Shown: positions 52,442 through 58,630 of the stretch, one piece after another
Position numbering within the stretch: position 1 is the stretch's first letter
Layout of the letters: each line of letters begins with the position of its first letter
DNA from: Actinomadura sp. KC06
GTDB taxonomy: Bacteria; Actinomycetota; Actinomycetes; Streptosporangiales; Streptosporangiaceae
Length of the DNA: 58,630 nucleotides
Direction: 5' to 3'
Assembly: GCF_004348735.1 (NCBI RefSeq)
Contig: NZ_SMKT01000042.1
Span: 1 to 58,630 of the forward strand
Notes under the pieces: model-generated
Told to the model about the DNA's origin: nothing
What the model saw: the letters and a program-made list of their open reading frames with translations, nothing else
The model's database searches: none
Translations under genes and position numbers: made by a program

Positions 52442-53700
52442 GACGTCAACGTCAAGTTCCGGAACACCCTGCTGGCGAGCCCCGAGCACTTCTGGTACTT
52501 CAGCAACAGCATCACCCTGCTGTGTGACTCGATCAAGAGGTCGGGAAGCGGCCGGCCCGGCTGCGTGGGCGACTTCCACCTGACCGGGGCCAGCGTCGTG
52601 AACGGGGCCAGACGGTGGACCGCGATCCACCGAGCCTGCACCGCCGACATCGAGAAGGTCGGCAGGGACGGGTGCTCGTGCGCCTCATCTCACGGGAAAC
52701 TGCCCGCCCAGATTCGGTGACCAGGTCATCACCGGCACCAACACCCAGAACCCCATTGAAGACCGGGATTTCAAGGCTCTCGACGATATCCAGATCACGC
52801 TCCAGCAGGATTTCGCCCACCGGCTGCACCTATCAAACGCAGCGGGCAGCGCATCAATGAGGACAAAGGCTGCTCGATGAACGAGGCCGCGCTGGCCCCC
52901 GCCGCGACGCACCCGAACGCCGAGTTCGCCGCCAGGGCCAAGCGCGACACGTCGGCTCTTTGGGAGGACCGAACCTATGCGGCCCTGTTCCTCCTGGGCT
53001 GGACGCGTACGGCGTTTGGCGCAGAGTCCGGGTGCTGCGCGCCGTGCGCACCTGGCTCAAGGACCTCAACGAGGGCCTGATCAGGCGTGCAGCGGCCATG
53101 GCCAGCCTTGGGGACCTGCTCATTTACGCACGTGGTCTTCGGGCAACTCGATACCGCGCGGATCAGCGACCCGGATACCGACTGGGATGCCCAGCTCACG
53201 CGGGCCACCGAACTCACCGAGGACGCGCTGAACTGGATGATGAACAGTATCGACGCGGAGTACGGGCCTAAGAGCCAGGTCCTTCCCGCGATGCGCAATA
53301 CCGAGCGCATCCGGCGGGTCGCTCCGGCTCGGAGGAGCGGGGACGGCAAGTCGACGTGGTGCAGCCCCTGGTCAACGCCGGACGTATCGAGGACGGGACG
53401 GTGCTGGAATTCCGCCCGGTCACCCGGCCCGAACGTCGGGAGATGGCTGATTGGCTGGAGGAGGAGCCGGACCGGCTCCGCGCCATCTGGCGAAACACCA
53501 AGACCAACCAGTTGCCGTTGCAGGCAGATGGCAAGACGTACTCGCCGAGCGGCCTGGTGAAGATGATCCGCCAGCAGGCATCTGGCGTCGAGCAGCACGC
53601 CCAGGGGACACGGCACTGGCATGTTCCCGGCGAAGGATCACTCGCCGACCATGCAGCGAAAGGTCCGCGCCGAAAGTGGCCTGGACGTGGGCGATGAGGT
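52442..53700 (+). pseudogene. AIPR-type abortive-infection protein, frameshifted and truncated
   Basis: Three frames carry successive parts of one protein: VNVKFRNTLLASPEHFWYFS then SITLLC and VVNGARRWTAIH (52448-52630), then GDQVITGTNTQNPIEDRDFK then ALDDIQ (52720-52800), then LTRATELTEDALNWMMNSID (53200-53260), and finally a C-terminal piece with DGKTYSPSGLVKMI (53356-53697). NxxIRxTLxxxPxxFWYFNNG and TNTQNxIxxRDFxALD are AIPR signatures. The N-terminal half is missing and several shifts occur. The gene is dead. Confidence 0.7.
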
Positions 53701-53720
53701 CGAGGGCGCGTAACCGGCGG

Positions 53721-54110
53721 TCAGATGCCGAGCTTGCTTCCGATGTCCGCGACCGTGGCCTTCCGCTGCTCGGGGACGAGCCGAAAGTAGACGCGGCCCG
53801 GAATCGGCGGGAATCGGCCGTGCCATTCGAAGAGCTGCACGACCCCGTCGAAGTCCTCGAACTCGCAGTAGCGCCTGCGGCTCGCCGACTCTGGTGTCAC
53901 GTTGGACCGCCACGCGGGAGCGGGTGAATTTGCCGGGTCGGCATCGACGCCGTCCTGGTGACCCCATGGCGCTGGGACGGCCAAGAAAATACCCGCGCCG
54001 ACCCTCCGAAGCCCAGCCCCGGCGATTGGGCAGGCGGACCTGTTCCAGCGGGGTCGCAACAGAACAAGTATCTTGCAGTTTGCCCTCCCAGAGGACAGTC
54101 ACAATTGTCT
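53721..54110 (-). pseudogene. Fragment with a conserved-looking C-terminus, unknown
   Basis: The minus strand encodes YCEFEDFDGVVQLFEWHGRF and PPIPGRVYFRLVPEQRKATV before a stop at 53721. This 60-residue end reads like real protein, whereas the preceding part is low-complexity and likely out of frame. I could not name the family. Treated as remnant of a gene. Confidence 0.35.
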
Positions 54111-54605
54111 TTCGAGATCGGCCAGCTCTTCCTCAAGCTCGCATTGATGCTCACGCAGTTCCGCCAGTTCGTCTTTGATCTCGCGGGAGCGCAGGAGCCG
54201 TTGGAGTGGCGTCCCCTCGTCGAAGGGGGTGACGACTGTTACAGTTCGCTCGGTGACGTCAATTCGCTCCGTCAGCAGGGCACGGGCAAGCTCGGTGAAG
54301 CTCCATCGATGAGTGAACGAGGCATGGCCCGCTGCATATTGTGTGAGGTCCGCTATGGCCAGGCAGCCCTGATCTCGGATGCTGGAGACCAGGTCGAGTT
54401 CTTCCGCCAGCCGCGACCTGATCTTGACGAGCTCGTCGACCGACTTCGCCGCTCCGACGCAGACGTCGAAGACTGCGATCTTCCTCGCGAGATCGTCCGC
54501 GTAGCCTACGAGTGAGCTTTGACCGGGCTCCAGTTCCTTGGCGGTGACCCAAGATGGATGGTCACGGAGCCTTCGATGCAAGATCGAATCGATCCGCTCA
54601 TCCAC
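54099..54605 (-). CDS. Small helical protein of unknown function
   Basis: 168 residues from ATG 54605. Contains SSLVGYADDLARKIAVFDVC near residues 30-50 and ends in a coiled coil (SREIKDELAELREHQCELEE). No known motif. It follows the zinc-ribbon gene at 54630 by about 24 bases and probably forms a two-gene operon with it. Lower GC and lack of family links fit accessory DNA. Confidence 0.5.
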   Translation of the reverse strand: MDERIDSILHRRLRDHPSWVTAKELEPGQSSLVGYADDLARKIAVFDVCVGAAKSVDELVKIRSRLAEELDLVSSIRDQGCLAIADLTQYAAGHASFTHRWSFTELARALLTERIDVTERTVTVVTPFDEGTPLQRLLRSREIKDELAELREHQCELEEELADLERQL

Positions 54606-54629
54606 AAAGCTCTTCTCGTGGTGTCGGTA

Positions 54630-55526
54630 CTAGCCGTCTTCGTGCCGGTTGTCACACGAATAATGCGCTTCGATCCGCGCTCCGCTTCGGGGGATGCCCG
54701 GCCACGAGCTCAGGGGATCGCCGCATTCACCACACCGAATGTCCGGCGCCAGGCGCAGCCGGGGAGGGCATGCCCGGTCGAATTCCTCCATGGCCGAAAC
54801 GGTGGTTCGGTAGTCCTCGACCCGAGTGGCATACGTCGTGGCCCAGGCGTCGTCTCCTCCAGCGAGCACCGGCGCAACCAGGCCGAGGGCGACCAGCTCA
54901 TTCGCCCCGCAGTGCACCCACGCGGCCAGCCGCCTTCCGCCATCACCCAGGCGGGCGAAACCATGTTCCGAATCGGATGGACAGACGTAGGAGACCTCAA
55001 GAGATCGCGGATCGAAGCTGACGGTCGCCTCAGCATCGCAGTCGTCGCAAGCGACGACTGCGGTACGGTGTTCCGCCGGGTACCGGGCTGCAAGCCTCCT
55101 TTCCTCTTCGATCTTCCAGTCCCAGCGGTTCACGATGGATCCCGCGCGTTCATCGATCAAGTCGGCAGGGCGTATTCGCTCCTGCTCCTCCAGCCTGACC
55201 CGCTCCTGTTCACCTGCCTGCATAAGGCGTCTCTCCAGGACCGGACTGAGTGCCGCAAGCTGCTCGGCCTGGACTGCGGAGAGCTCTTCGACGACAGCTC
55301 CACCGCACGTTCGACAAGGCCGGAACTCGCCACCGCTGCGGAGCTCACTGACGGTCGTGACCTCCTCGGGCGCGGTATTTTTGCCGACCTGCCGACATTG
55401 AGGTGCGTGGGTGACACCTGTCCTGCTGATCCGCACCCTGATGATCAATTGCGTCAGCGCGGTTCCTATCTCGTCCAGGGTCAACAGCGTTGACAAAAGC
55501 ACTTCCATCGTCAGCGGCTTTGCCAT
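54630..55526 (-). CDS. Protein with several zinc-ribbon-like Cys pairs, unknown function
   Basis: 298 residues from ATG 55526, with AGGGAC upstream; the longer ORF start at 55640 has no site. Cys clusters: FRPCRTCGGAV (about 70), ACDDCDAEATV ... VCPSDSEHG (about 155-180) and IRCGECGDPLSS ... YSCDNRHEDG (about 265-295). An N-terminal helical part ahead of these ribbons suggests a nucleic-acid or protein binding scaffold. Not recognised. Confidence 0.5.
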   Translation of the reverse strand: MAKPLTMEVLLSTLLTLDEIGTALTQLIIRVRISRTGVTHAPQCRQVGKNTAPEEVTTVSELRSGGEFRPCRTCGGAVVEELSAVQAEQLAALSPVLERRLMQAGEQERVRLEEQERIRPADLIDERAGSIVNRWDWKIEEERRLAARYPAEHRTAVVACDDCDAEATVSFDPRSLEVSYVCPSDSEHGFARLGDGGRRLAAWVHCGANELVALGLVAPVLAGGDDAWATTYATRVEDYRTTVSAMEEFDRACPPRLRLAPDIRCGECGDPLSSWPGIPRSGARIEAHYSCDNRHEDG

Positions 55527-55636
55527 CGAAACTTGTCCCTCCGCGTGTGCGGTCGCTGGACACGGCCGGTCGGCGACCTTCCAAGGGTACGGACAAATCA
55601 CTGGCCTGGTGGCAGAGCGCGGACAATCAGTGCGGA

Positions 55637-56254
55637 TCAAGTCTCAACGGTATGGAGAGCGAGCATCGCTCGATCCTGCAGTGGGGCGCAGGGCAGGCAG
55701 CCGTCAACGATCTCCATTGGAGACAGGCTCGATAATATTTCGCACAATCGTGAGCCATTGTCGACCTGGTGATCGGGCCCCCGGAGCATGCCTGGTGAGA
55801 TCGGTTCCTGTGCTTCATGAATGGAAATAGGAAATCCCCTCACTTGGCCACCGAAGTGACGGCAAGCGCATTTCTTCGCGCGCCGCGCGGGGAACTCCAC
55901 GGAGGTCACCTTCGCTGCGATGACCCGAACTGAAGGGAATGGACTCCACAGGTAGGAACGAATGGAGCAAGCGAGTTCGAGAAGAAGCTGCGATGACTCC
56001 GTGAGACCACGGGATTTCCCGACCAAAGCCCGCAGAGGCCGTCGGGTGTAAGGCCGCGCGCCCTCTGGGTCCCACCCAGACCCGTGCCTCCGCAATGCCG
56101 TCCAGCCGGCGAGATTCTGGCTGGATGCGGATCGGTCGGCGCTATCGGCAGATGCGTACTCGGCCTCCTTCTTAGCCTGATGGAGCGGGTAGGGCAGAGT
56201 CAGCCATTTCTCAAGTTCAGGAGAGTAACGCAGCTGGCGAACAGGGGCGACCAT
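55637..56254 (-). CDS. Uncertain ORF in the accessory region
   Basis: 205 codons open from ATG 56254. Composition is mixed (ELEKWLTLPYPLHQAKKEAE at the start), without signal, membrane segment or known motif. It could be a real but diverged gene or a chance frame in lower-GC DNA. There is no good alternative in this 110-870 base stretch; the remaining gaps 55527-55636 and 56255-56392 hold nothing I can support. Confidence 0.25.
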   Translation of the reverse strand: MVAPVRQLRYSPELEKWLTLPYPLHQAKKEAEYASADSADRSASSQNLAGWTALRRHGSGWDPEGARPYTRRPLRALVGKSRGLTESSQLLLELACSIRSYLWSPFPSVRVIAAKVTSVEFPARRAKKCACRHFGGQVRGFPISIHEAQEPISPGMLRGPDHQVDNGSRLCEILSSLSPMEIVDGCLPCAPLQDRAMLALHTVET

Positions 56255-56392
56255 CCGTAGCGGGCGGGCTGGACGATCAGCCGGTTGCAGAACGCCTAGT
56301 ACCCCGCGTTTGAGAGCTTGGACACTTTGTGAACGCCGCGCCAGGCTATCTGGGTGATGGGGTGTGTAGACCGCGACGAGGTGAGCTGGGTG

Positions 56393-56872
56393 CTATTTGG
56401 GCGGGCGGATTCTTGTTGCTGCGTCTTGGAGCAGGCCGGGTGCCAGCCGCCGGTGGACGGCGGATAGCGGGGACCACGCGAGACGGCCGAGGAGCCGGTC
56501 GTAGCGGAGGAAGGTCGCCAGCGAAACGTGTCCGTCTGTCGTCTGGACGAGAAGGTTGCCGGTCAGGAACCAGGACGCGGCCTCGAGCCGGATCCAGTTC
56601 CGGCCGCGTCCGGTGATCTGCCATCCGGCCACGGTGTCCGGTGATCGGCCCTTGGCGAGCCGCAGGCCAAGCAGGGCGCGCCAGATGAATCGTTCCGCGG
56701 GGGTGGGAATGTCGCCGAACATCGCCCGGGCCCACTGTTCCGGTGTCGCGTCCCTATCGGTGGTGAGGGTGAACATATCGACGTAGTCGATGTCGGACAG
56801 CGAGCTGAGGGTGCGGACGGGGCGCGGGACGTCGTCCGTCCCCACGGATCTGTCGACCAGGCCGGTGGTCAT
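56393..56872 (-). CDS. DUF2867-like protein
   Basis: 159 residues from ATG 56872, with GGAG 9 bases upstream; ATG 56890 would touch the operator. Pattern DYVDMFTLTTDRDATPEQWA, TPAERFIWRALLG then TGNLLVQTTDG and LAWSPLSAVHRRLAPGLL fits the DUF2867 family, whose function is unknown. Divergent from a TetR gene that likely represses it. Confidence 0.6.
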   Translation of the reverse strand: MTTGLVDRSVGTDDVPRPVRTLSSLSDIDYVDMFTLTTDRDATPEQWARAMFGDIPTPAERFIWRALLGLRLAKGRSPDTVAGWQITGRGRNWIRLEAASWFLTGNLLVQTTDGHVSLATFLRYDRLLGRLAWSPLSAVHRRLAPGLLQDAATRIRPPK

Positions 56873-56891
56873 TTCGTGGGCTCCATTCATG

Positions 56892-56907
56892 TATACGGTA
56901 GCGTATA
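56892..56907. promoter_or_regulatory. TetR-type operator 1
   Basis: TATACGGTAGCGTATA: arms TATACG and CGTATA with a 4-base spacer, in the short gap next to the DUF2867 gene start. AT-rich against a GC-rich background, so it stands out. A likely binding site of the divergent TetR protein. Confidence 0.75.
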
Positions 56908-56925
56908 GACAAAGGTTAGGCGATG

Positions 56926-56941
56926 TATACGGTGGCGTATA
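56926..56941. promoter_or_regulatory. TetR-type operator 2
   Basis: TATACGGTGGCGTATA, the same arms as operator 1 and 34 bases apart centre to centre. It overlaps the ATG codons at 56923 and 56941, so the TetR gene probably starts later (GTG 56971). Confidence 0.75.
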
Positions 56942-56970
56942 TGCGGTGGAGAGGTGAGGTGGGGCACATC

Positions 56971-57534
56971 GTGGGCGCGACTCGCACGCCGCGTGACAGG
57001 TGGATCGAGGAGGGGCTGCGGGCGCTGGCCGCCGGCGGTCCGGACGCCGTCCGTGTCGAGGTGCTGGCGAAGAGGCTCGGTGTCACCAAAGGCGGGTTCT
57101 ACGGGTATTTCGCGGACCGCGACGCGCTGCTGGAGGCGATGCTGGACGTCTGGGAGCGGGAGAGCGTCGACGACGTGATCGACCGCGTCGAGCGCGAGGG
57201 CGGCGACCCGAAGACCAAGGTCCAGCGCGCGGGCGGGCTCACCTTCTCCAGCGACCGCCTGCTGCCCATCGACCTCGCGATCCGAAACTGGGCGCGGCGC
57301 GACATGGCGGTCGCCGCACGCCTGCGGCGGGTCGACAACCGGCGCATGGCCCTGCTGCGCGAGGTGATCGGCTCCTTCTGCGCCGACGCCGACGAGGTCG
57401 AGGCCCGCAGCCTGCTCGCGTTCTGCGCGGCGATCGGCGAGCACTTCCTCGCCGCCGACCACGGCGGCCGTACCCGGGCCCAGGTCCTCGCCCGCGCCGC
57501 CGATCTGCTGCTCGACCGGCCCCACAACGCCTGA
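56971..57534 (+). CDS. TetR-family transcriptional regulator
   Basis: 187 residues from GTG 56971, with GAGGTGGGG just upstream. N-terminal helix-turn-helix: WIEEGLRALAAGGPDAVRVE, VLAKRLGVTKGGFYGYFADR; the rest is the helical ligand domain with a run like LLPIDLAIRNWARRDMAVAA. Controls the divergent DUF2867-like gene and itself through the two TATACG-N4-CGTATA sites. Its inducer is unknown. Confidence 0.85.
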   Translation: MGATRTPRDRWIEEGLRALAAGGPDAVRVEVLAKRLGVTKGGFYGYFADRDALLEAMLDVWERESVDDVIDRVEREGGDPKTKVQRAGGLTFSSDRLLPIDLAIRNWARRDMAVAARLRRVDNRRMALLREVIGSFCADADEVEARSLLAFCAAIGEHFLAADHGGRTRAQVLARAADLLLDRPHNA

Positions 57535-57668
57535 AGGCTGCCCTGTTCGAGAGCTCTTCGTGCCCTACGTCCAGCTCGATCAGCGGCTAAGCGGTCGCCT
57601 GAGCGTGCGCATGGTGCGGCGAGGCTGCCTGAGCAGTTCGCATGGAGTGAGCTAGAGACGCCGTGGTC

Positions 57669-58178
57669 TCACGGGTTCCATGGACGCAGGCGCGGCATCC
57701 AGGCCGGGACCGCGCGCCGGTACTCCTCGTAGGCGCCGCCGAATCGCCGGTGCAGGGCAGGCTGCTCGTACAGGTGGACGAATCCGGCGCATGTCACGAA
57801 CACAGCGACCGCGTACCAGACCAGTTCGAGCCGGGCGAGCACCAAGGCTTGGCCGAGGATGACCGCGAGGACCGCCACGTACATGGGGTTACGCACATAC
57901 CGGTAGGCCCCGCTCACCACGAGCCGTTCCGGCGCGGCGGCCGGCATGGGCGTGCCGCATCCCTCCCGTACGAACCGGGCGAACGCGTGCAGCAACACCG
58001 CCCCGCCCAGGAAGATCAGCCCTGCGCCGACGGCGAGCAGGGGCAGCCACCAGATTCCGAGGCCACGGGGCCGCCATCCAGTGATCCACCAGGGCAGAAG
58101 ACCCGCGACCACGCCGGGCGCCACCAAGAGCCAGGCCGCGCTGACCGTGGATGCCGGTACCTTTCGCGCGACACGCAC
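57669..58178 (-). CDS. Isoprenylcysteine/phospholipid methyltransferase-like membrane protein
   Basis: About 169 residues from GTG 58178; the frame stays open further upstream without a better start. Several hydrophobic segments and the diagnostic end GAYRYVRNPMYVAVLAVILG then YEQPALHRRFGGAYEEYRRA, which is the ICMT/PEMT SAM-binding region. Substrate unknown. The region 57535-57668 before it holds no gene. Confidence 0.7.
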   Translation of the reverse strand: MRVARKVPASTVSAAWLLVAPGVVAGLLPWWITGWRPRGLGIWWLPLLAVGAGLIFLGGAVLLHAFARFVREGCGTPMPAAAPERLVVSGAYRYVRNPMYVAVLAVILGQALVLARLELVWYAVAVFVTCAGFVHLYEQPALHRRFGGAYEEYRRAVPAWMPRLRPWNP

Positions 58179-58630
58179 TCCTCTCGAAGCCCCCGGGGGC
58201 AGGCCATGCAGGACACCGGCACTCCGAGCCGCTCGGACGTGCCACCCCCTGGCTGCGGCAGTTCGCCGCACATATTCGCCGGGTGCGTTCGTCCCTTGGA
58301 AGGGCCGGGCTGCATTCTTTCGCGAAGGAGCTTCGCCAGGTCGTCGGGCAGGCCGGGCCCGGCATCGCGACGATCTGGCGAATGTCGACCGGGCGGCCGT
58401 TCTCGCGTCGACCACGACTCGTCGATGTTCGCGGTGAGCGCCGCCGAATGGACGACCGTCAAATCGGCGCTTCTTGCCTGTCTCATCGCCGTGCGTTTCC
58501 CGTCCGGCGGCGCTCTGATGGGTCCGGCCTGGTGGCGGCCCTTCGGAGGGCGCACCGGGACAGCCTATTCAGGACGTGGGTGTGAGTGCGGGGGGACGGG
58601 GGCGACCCGGTCGGGGAGCCGGTCGTGGGT
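58179..58630. other. Right end without a confident gene
   Basis: Several frames are open on both strands but none shows family motifs or a convincing start. It may contain the upstream region of the methyltransferase and the edge of a gene beyond the window. Confidence 0.4.

Noticed and set aside
58151..58585. ORF of 144 codons at the right end
   Set aside because: No motif, odd composition and opposite to a frame extending from the methyltransferase gene.
1..58630. CRISPR arrays, tRNA or rRNA genes
   Set aside because: No spaced short repeats, cloverleaf with a CCA-type end or rRNA-like stretch was seen by eye; a tRNA and rRNA model scan would decide.

Overview
The window is high-GC DNA with many GTG starts, GTGA/ATGA start-stop overlaps, Tat and lipoprotein signals and aerobic B12 genes split between a CobN subunit and a fused ChlI/ChlD subunit. 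This points to an actinomycete, possibly near Actinomadura/Streptosporangiales; that placement is an inference from gene style, not from a marker gene. Everything below was read from the sequence by eye, with no database search.

Layout. (1) 1-254 is a near-identical direct copy (one visible mismatch) of 25346-25599, the end of a cobalamin riboswitch plus the first codons of a chelatase gene, cut off at 254. (2) 718-11477 holds secreted proteins and an isoprenoid operon: a seven-repeat PLL-like propeller, a convergent membrane protein and SGNH hydrolase, then protease, lipoprotein, polyprenyl diphosphate synthase, Tat protein, geranylgeranyl reductase fused to a dead prenyl-synthase domain, and a second propeller. 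(3) 11481-14360 is a MarR-controlled amidohydrolase between remnants of an MFS gene and a response regulator. (4) 14406-20311 is a compact RiPP cluster: PCMT-like methyltransferase, 37-residue precursor, SagB-type oxidase, adenylation/S26-like fusion, PqqD-like protein and YcaO. Integrase and IS3 remnants follow. (5) 21090-39982 is a cobalamin locus: a riboswitch-led BtuFCD-type uptake operon with a FhuF-like protein, then chelatase, cobO, cobB, cobN, cobG, cobH, cobIJ, cobK, cobM, cobL and cobF, with three cobalamin riboswitches in all.

(6) 39998-49198 is the most interesting unit. A canonical promoter overlapped by a Zur-like palindrome drives a 31-residue Cys-free, Ser/Thr/His-rich precursor, followed by a ThiF-like partner, a CocE/S15-like protein lacking its nucleophile, two paralogous YcaO proteins and a complete FecBCD-type importer, almost all translationally coupled. 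An MFS exporter is divergent from the same operator. My hypothesis is a ribosomally made, oxazol(in)e-type metal carrier (a zincophore candidate) that is exported and re-imported. (7) 49235-56254 is a decayed, defence-like accessory region: a NERD fragment, an AIPR abortive-infection pseudogene and zinc-ribbon hypothetical proteins. (8) 56393-58178 holds a DUF2867-like gene and a divergent TetR regulator with two clear operators, then an ICMT/PEMT-like methyltransferase.

How the parts work together: the B12 locus takes up and makes corrinoid under riboswitch control, with cobalt inserted by CobN plus the ChlID protein. The adjacent RiPP/importer unit appears to be a separate metal-responsive system. 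The first RiPP cluster has no importer and looks like a secreted or intracellular natural product of unknown role.
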